From the NCBI GenBank assembly GCA_022822005.1, contig JAJECO010000079.1:62001-126000 (forward strand): a DNA stretch of 64,000 nt, read 5' to 3'. Positions 33,876 to 41,912 of the stretch are shown in pieces (the stretch's first letter is position 1; every line of letters starts with the position of its first letter). The notes under the pieces were generated by a model. That model made no database searches. It was not told the DNA's origin and saw nothing but the letters and a program-made list of their open reading frames with translations. The stretch is from Candidatus Poribacteria bacterium. Its GTDB lineage: Bacteria > Poribacteria > WGA-4E > PCPOR2b. The position numbers and the translations under genes were made by a program.

Positions 33876-35240
33876 ATGGAAATAAATCAAGTCAAAGCAC
33901 ATCTTGAAAGCGACAAAATTCAGAAAATTAAACTCGCTGGCTTCGATATTGATGGGGTTATGCGTGGCAAATATATCTCGCTTGACAAGTTCTTTTCTGC
34001 TATCGAAAAGGGTTTGGGTTTCTGTGATGTGACGTTCGGTTGGGATATGATTGACCAACTCTATGAGCAACCGACCGTCACGGGATGGCATACCGGGTAT
34101 CCGGATCTCCTTGCCAAGATTGACCTAAGTACGTATCGCGCGATCCCTTGGGAGCCGAATACAGCGTTGTTTTTGCTGGACTTTTACGAAAACGCGGATC
34201 AGCCGCTTGCGGTTTCCCCACGCCAACTGCTCCAGACAGTCGTCCGTAAAGCGAACGATATGGGATTCCAACCGTTCATGTCAGCGGAATATGAGTACTT
34301 CATCTTCCGAGAGACGCCCCACTCTCTCGAGGATAAGGGGTTTGAGAACATGACACCGCTCTCGCCCGGTTGGTTCGGCTACAGCGTGCTACGAGCGTCT
34401 GCAGCTGCGGAGATTGTTCACGCAATTATCGATGGGATGAACGAATATGGCATTGAGCTGGAAGGGATACATACAGAAACAGGTCCCGGCGTCTATGAAA
34501 CTGCGATTCAGTATGATACAGCATGTAACGCTGCAGACAAAGCCGCCCTGTTCAAAACTGGCGTGAAAGAGATTTTAGCCAGACATGAGCTCGTTACAAC
34601 CTTTATGGCGAAGTGGAGTTTAGATTACCCCGGTTGCAGCGGTCACCTGCACCAGAGTTTATGGAACTTGGAAGGGGAGGCAAACCTGTTTGCCGATGAA
34701 TCCGATGCTTCGGGTATGTCTCAAACGATGAAACACTATATCGCCGGGCAGATAGCTGCAATGCCTGAAATGATGGCATTCATCTGTCCGACAATTAACT
34801 CCTACAAACGAACCGTCCCCGGCGCATGGGCACCAACCAACGCCTCTTGGGGAATTGAAAATAGAACCACCTCCCTTCGTGCAATCCTTGGAACCTCCCC
34901 TACATCCACACGGACCGAGTATCGGTTAGCTGGTGCTGACGCCAATCCACATATCGCTATGGCGGTTAGCCTCGCCGCCGGGTTATACGGTATTGAACAT
35001 CAACTTGATCCCGGTGAACCTTTCAGTGGCAATGCCTACAATGCCCCTCGCAGGCGGTTTGAACTTTTGCCGAGGTCCTTAGAGGACGCAACAGATGAGT
35101 TGATAGACGGTGAAATTAGTCGTGCCTGTCTTGGTGATGCGTTTGTGGATCATTTCATAATCACACGTGAGCATGAAATTACGGAATTCCGCCGCGCCAT
35201 AACGGATTGGGAACTGAAACGATACTTTGAGGTCATCTGA
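33876..35240 (+). CDS. Glutamine synthetase family protein
   Basis: 454 aa. The GS catalytic fold with SAEYEYFIF (Glu metal ligands), GPGVYETAIQ, CSGHLHQSLW (in place of the usual GSGMHVHQS) and APTNASWGIENRTTSLR (phosphate/ADP site). Ligates ammonia or an amine to a glutamate-like acid. The absence of a beta-grasp of normal GlnA length and its neighbours suggest a side-chain amine ligase such as gamma-glutamyl-amine synthetases rather than the central GlnA. The phosphonatase-like gene begins 4 bp after the stop. Confidence 0.85.
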   Translation: MEINQVKAHLESDKIQKIKLAGFDIDGVMRGKYISLDKFFSAIEKGLGFCDVTFGWDMIDQLYEQPTVTGWHTGYPDLLAKIDLSTYRAIPWEPNTALFLLDFYENADQPLAVSPRQLLQTVVRKANDMGFQPFMSAEYEYFIFRETPHSLEDKGFENMTPLSPGWFGYSVLRASAAAEIVHAIIDGMNEYGIELEGIHTETGPGVYETAIQYDTACNAADKAALFKTGVKEILARHELVTTFMAKWSLDYPGCSGHLHQSLWNLEGEANLFADESDASGMSQTMKHYIAGQIAAMPEMMAFICPTINSYKRTVPGAWAPTNASWGIENRTTSLRAILGTSPTSTRTEYRLAGADANPHIAMAVSLAAGLYGIEHQLDPGEPFSGNAYNAPRRRFELLPRSLEDATDELIDGEISRACLGDAFVDHFIITREHEITEFRRAITDWELKRYFEVI

Positions 35241-35244
35241 TACT

Positions 35245-35940
35245 ATGTTTTCCCAACCGATTCAGTTGGCGATGTTTGATATGGCTGGGACCACTGTCAA
35301 CGACAAAGTCGACGGATACCCGCTGATGGTCATCAGTATGATGCGAGCTTTTGCGAAGCACGGAATAGAGCTTTCCTCAGACGTAATTAACAAGCATCGG
35401 GGGAAGCAGAAGTTTGAGGCCATCCAAACCCTTCTGAAAGAGGTTGCAGAATTATCCCCCACCGATGCCGAGCGCGTTGGAGATAACGTGTACCACGATT
35501 TTCTGCATGGACTGGAAAACAACCTTTCCCGTATCTCGGAGATTGACGGCACGACCGAGCTTTTCCGACACCTCAAATCCAAGGATATCCACGTTGGGGT
35601 AGGAAGTGGATTTCCGATGCAGATTGTTCAGGCAATCGTCTCTCAGTTGGGTTGGTTGGACAAGGGGTTGCTCGACTATGTAGGGAGTGCCGAGCAAATC
35701 GGTGTAGGGCGTCCTAACCCGAAAATGATTCATGACGCTATGCAACAGTTCAACATTACAGATGGACGAAATGTCCTCAAAATTGGGGATACTGTGGTTG
35801 ATGTTCAAGAAGGAAAGAACGCCGGTGCATGGACGGTCGCCGTATTGACTGGATCTCAAACAGAGACCCAATTGATGGCAGCGGAGCCGGATTACATTCT
35901 ATCAAGTATTCGAGAGTTGAGAACGTTAATCCCTGGGTAA
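35245..35940 (+). CDS. Phosphonatase-like HAD hydrolase
   Basis: 231 aa. Nucleophile motif FDMAGTTVND, the Thr/Ser motif in VGVGSGFP and the C-terminal IGDTVVDVQEGKNAG acidic pair. This is the phosphonoacetaldehyde-hydrolase-like subclass, but it lacks the lysine Schiff-base context I can point to, so the true substrate is unclear. The start at ATG 35245 is preferred over the TTG at 35227 that would overlap the GS gene. Likely translated with the GS-like gene. Confidence 0.85.
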   Translation: MFSQPIQLAMFDMAGTTVNDKVDGYPLMVISMMRAFAKHGIELSSDVINKHRGKQKFEAIQTLLKEVAELSPTDAERVGDNVYHDFLHGLENNLSRISEIDGTTELFRHLKSKDIHVGVGSGFPMQIVQAIVSQLGWLDKGLLDYVGSAEQIGVGRPNPKMIHDAMQQFNITDGRNVLKIGDTVVDVQEGKNAGAWTVAVLTGSQTETQLMAAEPDYILSSIRELRTLIPG

Positions 35941-35959
35941 ACGCACCCAGCCATGGCAG

Positions 35960-36922
35960 CTATCGCGCAACCTGTTTGAGCCACCCCCACATCGTGAATT
36001 GCTTACCTACGGGAGCAACCGTGAAAGGAGGACTATACCACGTAGGATGAGAATCACGCACTACCGGGCTGTTGGTCAGGTTTTGCTGGTTCTTGCCATC
36101 AATGTCCATCACGTAGATTTCCCAGTTCCCATCCCTATTCGAAGAGAAGGCAATCCGTCTGCCATCTGGGGACCATGAGGGTTCACGGTCAACGTGGTGA
36201 TTTTTGGTAAGTTGTTGAGGAATCCCGCCATCGGCGGTCATCACGTAGATTTCCATGTCTTCCCCCTTCGGCACAGCAGTGAAAGCGATTTGCTTGCCGT
36301 CGGGAGACCATGAAGGTGCCCAGCTATCACGGTGACTTCCGGTGAGTTTATGGATATTTCCTCCATTGGTATCCATCACATAGATGTCCCAGTTAGCAAA
36401 CTTGTTGGAAGCAAAGGCAATGCGTTGGCTGTCCGGGGACCACGAGGGATTACGGTCAATATGGAAACTGTTGGTGAGATTTCGATGATTACTTCCGTCG
36501 GCGTCCATTACGCAGATATCTGTCTTTTCCCGCTTGCCAGCCCTATCAGACGTGAAGACAATGCGTTTGCCGCCTGGGGACCATGAAGGTTCCCAGTCAC
36601 TATGACGATTGTCCGTGAGCTGTCGAAGATTCCCGCCATTGATGTCCATGGCGTAGATATCCCAGTTTTTATTACTCAGGGAAGCGAAGGCGATACGTTT
36701 GCCGTCCGGAGACCAAGAGAGAGCGTTGTCAGCCCAGAGATTATCAGTAAGTTTTTGAAGATTCCCGCCATCGGCGTCCATTACGTAGATATCTACCTTA
36801 TCATTAATCTCAGACGTAAAGGCGATTTGCGCCTGCGCGTCAACACCTACCATCAACGCTGTCACAACCGACAGAGCAATGCCTGCTAAGATGAAATATG
36901 CTGCGTTATGTTTCCGTTGCAT
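35960..36922 (-). CDS. TolB-like six-bladed propeller protein 1 of a tandem triplet
   Basis: 320 aa. Signal-like N terminus (AAYFILAGIALSVVTALMVGVDAQAQ), then six PD40 repeats (xxSWSPDGKRIAFASxxxxNWDIYVMD.DG). The ATG at 36922 has GGGAGGGAGG 8 bp before it. The C terminus ends VAPVGKQFTMWGWLKQVAR, shared with the two upstream paralogs. Its sequence is closer to protein 3 than to protein 2. Probably secreted or periplasmic. Role: binding or sensing; partner unknown. Confidence 0.85.
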   Translation of the reverse strand: MQRKHNAAYFILAGIALSVVTALMVGVDAQAQIAFTSEINDKVDIYVMDADGGNLQKLTDNLWADNALSWSPDGKRIAFASLSNKNWDIYAMDINGGNLRQLTDNRHSDWEPSWSPGGKRIVFTSDRAGKREKTDICVMDADGSNHRNLTNSFHIDRNPSWSPDSQRIAFASNKFANWDIYVMDTNGGNIHKLTGSHRDSWAPSWSPDGKQIAFTAVPKGEDMEIYVMTADGGIPQQLTKNHHVDREPSWSPDGRRIAFSSNRDGNWEIYVMDIDGKNQQNLTNSPVVRDSHPTWYSPPFTVAPVGKQFTMWGWLKQVAR

Positions 36923-36952
36923 CTGACGTGCCTCCCTCCCTTTCAAAAACGG

Positions 36953-37918
36953 TTATTGGACGCCCCCTTTAAGCCAGCCCCAGATCGCGAATTGCTTGCC
37001 CACAGGAGCAACTGCAGCAAAAGAAGGACCATACCACGCGGGTTGAGAGTCATCCGCTATCGGATTTTTGGTTAGGTTTCGAGGATTCTGTCCATCAGCA
37101 TCCATCACGTAGATTTCCCAGTCCCCGTCTCTCTTGGAAGCGAAGACAATGCGTTTGCTGTCGGAAGACCAGGAGGGTGAGTTGTCAGGATGGCGGTTCG
37201 CAGTTAAGTTTCGAGAATTTCTGCCATCAGCGTTCATTACATAAATATCCGGGAGTTCATTGTGCCAATCCGTAATCCAAGATGAGAAGGCGATGTATTT
37301 GCCATCTGGGGACCAAGCGGGTGGACCGTCGCGGCGGGCAGGGCTTTTGGTAAGATTTCGAGGATTCTTGCCATTGGCGTCCATCACGTAGATGTCCGGG
37401 TGAGCCTCCCGTTTAGATCGGGCCACGAAGACAATGCGCTTGCCATCTGGGGACCAGGTGGGGGAATATTCGACATGGCGACTAACTGTGATGTTTTGAG
37501 GAATCTTGCGATTGACATCCATCACGCAAATTTCCCCATCATCACCCTTCAAAGAAAAGAAGGCAATACGTTTGCCGTCGGGTGACCAAGCGGGATCACG
37601 ATCAATGTCGGGATTGTCTGTGAGTTGTTGAAGATTATTCCCATCGGCATCCATTACATAGATGTCCCAATTCCCCTCTCTGTCGGATTCGAAGGCGATG
37701 CGCTTGCCGTCGGGTGACCAAGCGGGATCGCGGTCAGTTGCCGGATCGTTTGTGAGTTGTCGAGGATTGCCACCGTTCGTGTCCATCACGTAGATGTCCG
37801 AGTTTCCATCTCTATTGGACACAAAGGCGATTTGTGCTTGTGCGTCGATACCAGCCATCAGTGCCGCTAAACCTAAGAGGACAACCGTGGCCAGCGCGAG
37901 ATTGTATCTCCGTTGCAT
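36953..37918 (-). CDS. TolB-like six-bladed propeller protein 2 of a tandem triplet
   Basis: 321 aa. Signal-like N terminus (LALATVVLLGLAALMAGIDAQAQ) and repeated PD40 units (FVSNRDGNSDIYVMDTNGGNPRQLT, AWSPDGKRIAFESDREGNWDIY). The C terminus is AVAPVGKQFAIWGWLKGGVQ. AAGGAGGCAC precedes the ATG. Gap to protein 1 is 30 bp. The most divergent member, with different loop sequences (SSWITDWHNELPD) that could set binding specificity. Confidence 0.85.
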   Translation of the reverse strand: MQRRYNLALATVVLLGLAALMAGIDAQAQIAFVSNRDGNSDIYVMDTNGGNPRQLTNDPATDRDPAWSPDGKRIAFESDREGNWDIYVMDADGNNLQQLTDNPDIDRDPAWSPDGKRIAFFSLKGDDGEICVMDVNRKIPQNITVSRHVEYSPTWSPDGKRIVFVARSKREAHPDIYVMDANGKNPRNLTKSPARRDGPPAWSPDGKYIAFSSWITDWHNELPDIYVMNADGRNSRNLTANRHPDNSPSWSSDSKRIVFASKRDGDWEIYVMDADGQNPRNLTKNPIADDSQPAWYGPSFAAVAPVGKQFAIWGWLKGGVQ

Positions 37919-37948
37919 CTGCCGTGCCTCCTTCCTTTTCAAAGACGG

Positions 37949-38929
37949 TTATCGTGCGACCTGTTTGAGTCTGCCCCACATTGTGGATTGCTTGCCCGAA
38001 GGGGCAACTGAAAAAGTGGAAGCAACCGCAAAGGCAGGACCAAACCACGCGGGATGGGATTCATGTGCTAAAAGAGTGTTGGTTAGGTTTTGCGGATTTC
38101 CCCCGTCTGAATCCATCACATAGATGTCCCAATTCCCGTTCCTATCAGACATAAAAGCGATGCGTTTACTGTCGGCAGACCATGAAGGGTAACTGTCAAT
38201 CGCGGGATTGTTTGTGAGGTTTTGAAGGTTTCCCCCATCGGCATCCATCACGTAAATATCCGTTTCCTCCCCTTGAACCGCTGCTGTAAAAGCGATGCGT
38301 TTACCGTCAGGAGACCATGAAGGTGCCCAGTTATTACGGTGACTTCCGGTGAGATTTTGATGATTCTCCCCATCTGCATCCATCACGTAGATGTCCCATC
38401 TGGCGCCCCTATGGGAGGCGAAGGCAATGCGTTTGCCGTCGGGAGACCAAGCCGGGTAACGGTCGACATGATGTGAGTTTGTGAGTTTTTTAGGATTCTC
38501 TCCGTTCGTGTCCATCACGTAAATATTTGCTTTTCCCCAGTCCTCCGCTCTATCGGACGTGAAGGCGATGCGCTCGCCATCGGGGGACCATGAAGGTTCC
38601 CAGTCACTATGAATATTTTTGGTGAGTCTTTTCGGGTTCCCCCCATCGACATCCACTATGTAGATGTCCCAGTTTCTATTGTTTAGCGAGGCGAAGGCAA
38701 TGCGTTTGCCGTCGGGAGACCAAGAGAGCGGATCGTCAGCCCAGAGATTGTTTGTGAGTTGTCGAGGCTTCTGCCCCTCCGCGTCTATCACGTAGATGTC
38801 CACGTTGTCATTAGTCTCAGACGTAAAAGCAATTTGTGCTTGGGCGTCAACACCTATCACCAATGTTATTAGACCCAAGAGGACAACGCTAACTAGGATG
38901 AAATATGCACTATTCCATTTCCATTGCAT
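37949..38929 (-). CDS. TolB-like six-bladed propeller protein 3 of a tandem triplet
   Basis: 326 aa. Signal-like N terminus (AYFILVSVVLLGLITLVIGVDAQAQ), PD40 repeats closely matching protein 1 (FASLNNRNWDIYIVD, ADDPLSWSPDGKRIAFAS), and C terminus SVAPSGKQSTMWGRLKQVAR. GGAAGGAGGC precedes the ATG. It heads the run, so the promoter should lie in 38930-39270, where an 18-bp palindrome is also found. Confidence 0.85.
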   Translation of the reverse strand: MQWKWNSAYFILVSVVLLGLITLVIGVDAQAQIAFTSETNDNVDIYVIDAEGQKPRQLTNNLWADDPLSWSPDGKRIAFASLNNRNWDIYIVDVDGGNPKRLTKNIHSDWEPSWSPDGERIAFTSDRAEDWGKANIYVMDTNGENPKKLTNSHHVDRYPAWSPDGKRIAFASHRGARWDIYVMDADGENHQNLTGSHRNNWAPSWSPDGKRIAFTAAVQGEETDIYVMDADGGNLQNLTNNPAIDSYPSWSADSKRIAFMSDRNGNWDIYVMDSDGGNPQNLTNTLLAHESHPAWFGPAFAVASTFSVAPSGKQSTMWGRLKQVAR

Positions 38930-39120
38930 CTGCTGTGCCTCCTTCCCTTTCGACAGCGTAACACCTATCCGATCTGGTAACACCCGACTGAAAATTCGAT
39001 TCTGGCGGCGCTTTTAAGATAGCTGGTGTTGCCATCTAAACATCCTTCAATGGGGCATGTCTATAGAATATTGTCACTGACTTAAAAATTTACAGGATAT
39101 TTACATTCATTTGCAACCAG

Positions 39121-39161
39121 TTTTTAGAAGTATGGACATAATCTGTCCATACTTCTAAAAA
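39121..39161. repeat. Perfect 18-bp inverted repeat
   Basis: TTTTTAGAAGTATGGACA, a TAATC loop, then TGTCCATACTTCTAAAAA. The stem is perfect over 18 bp. The poly-A/T ends belong to the stem, and no free T-run follows on either strand, so it is not a plain intrinsic terminator. It lies about 110 bp past the stop of the enolase-superfamily gene and about 190 bp upstream of the TolB-triplet start; both are on the minus strand. The rest of the 341-bp gap (38930-39270) shows nothing recognised. Confidence 0.8.
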
Positions 39162-39270
39162 AGTGACCGAAATTCTTGTGTGATTGGTGGGTATTTTTAT
39201 AATCACAATGGGGAGAGGTAGGGGTTTTTGAGTTGATACTTAAAATGGGAGAGCCAACTGCAATATCAGA

Positions 39271-40518
39271 TCAGCCTGCCGTGCGTGCCCATGCTTCCGC
39301 AAACGCTGCCGAACCATCGTCGTCCCAAAAATACATATCAACCGGATGATTGTAACCGGGACCGTGTCCATCAATGAAACTTGGTCCGGTGCCCAAACCA
39401 TCGCCTACAGTACGGACTGGCAGCCGCGCGTAAATCGGCGCGAGTCCTTCATATTGAATCTGTATCAAGGCGCGTGGTAACGGATCTGGCTCAACCTTTG
39501 ACCAGTGGACAAGTGCGTCACGGTCGAGTGTCACGCCCAATCCCGGCTCTTCTGGCACACGTGCTGTTCCGCCAGCGACCTCTATCGCCGGTGACACGAT
39601 GTCTTCTGCCCATAGATGGGTGCAGGTGACGTGGTGCAGCGTCGCCATTGGGAAAACTGCTGCCATGTGTGCGATGAACGCTCGTGTGATGTTTCCCCCT
39701 GTGTTCTGCATCATGAACGGTATATTTGCCGCTTCGAACAGGCCCGCTCGCTGAATCACCTGTCCAGGGGGCGCGTGCCCCAGCATGTAACCGTCTGCGA
39801 GTCCCATGAGTGCCTCCCGTCCACCCAACGGCAGGTGGTGGAAGTAAATAGGCAATGGACACTTGCTGCGCAGCACACGATACCCTTCAAAATCGTGTGT
39901 GCGCAATGGGTCTTCAATCGCCCCTGCGACGGGCAACTGTATCAATTCTCGCGCCAAGTCCAAGACATGCTCCACTGTATTGTCAAAATTGATATCGTAA
40001 TGAATCTTAAATCCGGGTGGTGCCACCTCTTCAAGTTTAACCTGCATTGCCTCGGTCTGTGCTACAACGTTGTGGCAGTGGAAGGTGTGAAATTTGAGCC
40101 AAGTGTAACCTGCAGCTGCTGCGTGCTCTACCTCCTCTGCCATCTTCTGAGGTGTCTGTGAGACTGTCCATGCGGCCATCGGGACACGCGAACGGACTTG
40201 CGGTCCGAACAGCTTATAGGCAGGAACATCGTTGTACTTGCCGACCAGATCGTAGATAGCCGGAGCGAGAGCGATAGGGAGAGCCGGGTGCGCTAACCAA
40301 TCACACGGATTCGTACCGCGCAGCTGTTCTATCCATTCATCCATCCCCTCCCACAACTTGCCAACATGTTCGCCTAAGCCTTCCAACCCGTTATCGGTGC
40401 GAATGACAAAGACCGTACGATAGCGGAAATCAAGTCCTTGATAGCGCGTCAATGCCTCGCTATTCCACGCCTGAAACGGTGGACAAATAACGTGTGTTTC
40501 GATATCAGTGATTTTCAT
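39271..40518 (-). CDS. Mandelate racemase/muconate lactonizing enzyme-like protein 2 (atypical)
   Basis: 415 aa enolase-superfamily protein. The Lys/His position reads WLKFHTFHCHN, and ligands Asp and Glu appear in HYDINFDNT and AIEDPLRT. The third ligand position, normally a GE pair, reads YFHHLPLGG, so the metal site may be altered. The distal motif HHVTCTHLWAEDI is recognisable. AGGAGA precedes the ATG. Sugar-acid handling is likely if active, but a non-catalytic or changed activity is possible. Confidence 0.8.
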   Translation of the reverse strand: MKITDIETHVICPPFQAWNSEALTRYQGLDFRYRTVFVIRTDNGLEGLGEHVGKLWEGMDEWIEQLRGTNPCDWLAHPALPIALAPAIYDLVGKYNDVPAYKLFGPQVRSRVPMAAWTVSQTPQKMAEEVEHAAAAGYTWLKFHTFHCHNVVAQTEAMQVKLEEVAPPGFKIHYDINFDNTVEHVLDLARELIQLPVAGAIEDPLRTHDFEGYRVLRSKCPLPIYFHHLPLGGREALMGLADGYMLGHAPPGQVIQRAGLFEAANIPFMMQNTGGNITRAFIAHMAAVFPMATLHHVTCTHLWAEDIVSPAIEVAGGTARVPEEPGLGVTLDRDALVHWSKVEPDPLPRALIQIQYEGLAPIYARLPVRTVGDGLGTGPSFIDGHGPGYNHPVDMYFWDDDGSAAFAEAWARTAG

Positions 40519-40537
40519 GGTTTTGTCGTCTCCTCTT

Positions 40538-41362
40538 TTAAGCGAGTTCGTAACCTTTGTGCATGTTGTCGATAAAGCGATGAACCGAAGACGCGGGGAT
40601 AAAGGCGAGGTACAGCAGAATCATAGCCAAAGTGAAAGTGCGGATAGGTAATAGGAGGTAAAAGAGAACATGCAAGACGATTCCAGCCGGCATCAAGTAT
40701 TTACGGAATCTGGGGATATACAGTCCGAAAGCCAGCAGGAATTCCAGTGTCACGGTAGTAATTGCGACAACAGAACAGAATATAGAAAATCCGGGAATAC
40801 TTGCATAGTCATATCCCGCATAATAGTTGTAGACGAGGAGTTCTATACGAGCACCACTCAAAAATCCCCAGTAGAGTTTTTCGTAGCCGGTCCAAAAATA
40901 GACCATTGATACCTGAATCGCAATGAGGCGCAAACCCCACAAATTGCCAATTTCAGGTGGTGATGGCAAGCCGGACGATAGCGAACGGCGGAGTGCCAAC
41001 CAACGATCTAAGGAGTATGAGCGACCGCACGGTGTCAGCGCAATAAAGAAGACAACCATGACCAAGAGAAAGGTATGATGATGCCTGAATGACTGATGTA
41101 TGTTAAACATAATCGAGACAAGGATGGCGGCTCCGATTGATGACACGCGCGTCCATAGCCCAATGCACATCAGTCCGGTAAAGAGGAAAAACGCAGAATT
41201 GAGCAGAATTCCACTTGGTCGTACATCCCGACAGAGTATCAGTTTACTTGCCCATTCAGACCAGATGAGCAGAACCAATCCGATTCGGATTAGACCTACC
41301 GAACGGGTGGAATCACGATAACACAACCCCCAGTTATAGAAATGTTGTAAGAGACGTAACAT
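40538..41362 (-). CDS. HTTM-domain membrane protein
   Basis: 274 aa with about six to seven hydrophobic segments starting LIRIGLVLLIWSEWASK and a conserved CGRSYSLDRWLA loop, the horizontally-transferred transmembrane (HTTM) domain that is related to vitamin K-dependent gamma-carboxylase but without its catalytic part here. The companion gene at 41402 ends 39 bp upstream, so the two probably act together in the envelope. No strong ribosome site at the ATG. Confidence 0.82.
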   Translation of the reverse strand: MLRLLQHFYNWGLCYRDSTRSVGLIRIGLVLLIWSEWASKLILCRDVRPSGILLNSAFFLFTGLMCIGLWTRVSSIGAAILVSIMFNIHQSFRHHHTFLLVMVVFFIALTPCGRSYSLDRWLALRRSLSSGLPSPPEIGNLWGLRLIAIQVSMVYFWTGYEKLYWGFLSGARIELLVYNYYAGYDYASIPGFSIFCSVVAITTVTLEFLLAFGLYIPRFRKYLMPAGIVLHVLFYLLLPIRTFTLAMILLYLAFIPASSVHRFIDNMHKGYELA

Positions 41363-41401
41363 AGCTTGCAGGACTGATTATGTTTCCGCTGTTCCCCTTT
41401 G

Positions 41402-41857
41402 TTATTCGATGTGCTTGTCCACATATAGCGTTTTCCAGCCGTCGCGTGTGCCGATACGTGCATTGACTCGCAGATCAACGACAGCTCCCACTTTCTGTCG
41501 TATATGTTGTCCCACACGCAACACATCTGTTTCCCCCATAATCCGTCGGGAGTGGTGGTGTGATCCCAGCAATTTGTCACGACCTAATACTTGGAGATGA
41601 TCAATGTGCTCGATACGTCCATCTGGATGTCGGATGTAAAATTGCACATCACAGACATCGATTCCACGAGTATGGTACATCCGCCATGCCCGAAAGAGAT
41701 TGCTTTTACCCTTCAAGACTTGCGTATAAAAGGGACCAAAAACGACATATAGCGTTAGCAGCGTGAAAGCAACTACCCGGCAGACAATTACCAACTTGCT
41801 CTCAGCTATTTCCTCCATCGCCGTTTTTTCAGATTGGTATTGATTGGCTGGTGTCAT
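41402..41857 (-). CDS. Membrane-anchored partner of the HTTM protein, function unknown
   Basis: 151 aa with one hydrophobic segment (LVIVCRVVAFTLLTLYVVFGPFYTQ) and a soluble domain (FYIRHPDGRIEHIDHLQVLGRDK...DGWKTLYVDKHIE). No known motif was identified. A short protein of this kind next to HTTM genes is a recurring pairing in my recollection, but the role is unknown. AGGGAAG precedes the ATG. The GH-like gene lies upstream on the same strand. Confidence 0.65.
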   Translation of the reverse strand: MTPANQYQSEKTAMEEIAESKLVIVCRVVAFTLLTLYVVFGPFYTQVLKGKSNLFRAWRMYHTRGIDVCDVQFYIRHPDGRIEHIDHLQVLGRDKLLGSHHHSRRIMGETDVLRVGQHIRQKVGAVVDLRVNARIGTRDGWKTLYVDKHIE

Positions 41858-41912
41858 TGATAATCTTCCCTTGGTTCAAAGGCATCAATACACTTCTCAT
41901 ATAGCAGTTGGG

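Noticed and set aside
36000-38950. Repeated GACGTAGATATCCC-like DNA on the plus strand
   Set aside because: Arises from repeated PD40 propeller blades in three paralogous genes, not from a CRISPR array or mobile repeat.
39121-39161. Reading the 18-bp palindrome as an intrinsic terminator
   Set aside because: The T and A runs pair with each other inside the stem and no free U-run follows on either strand.
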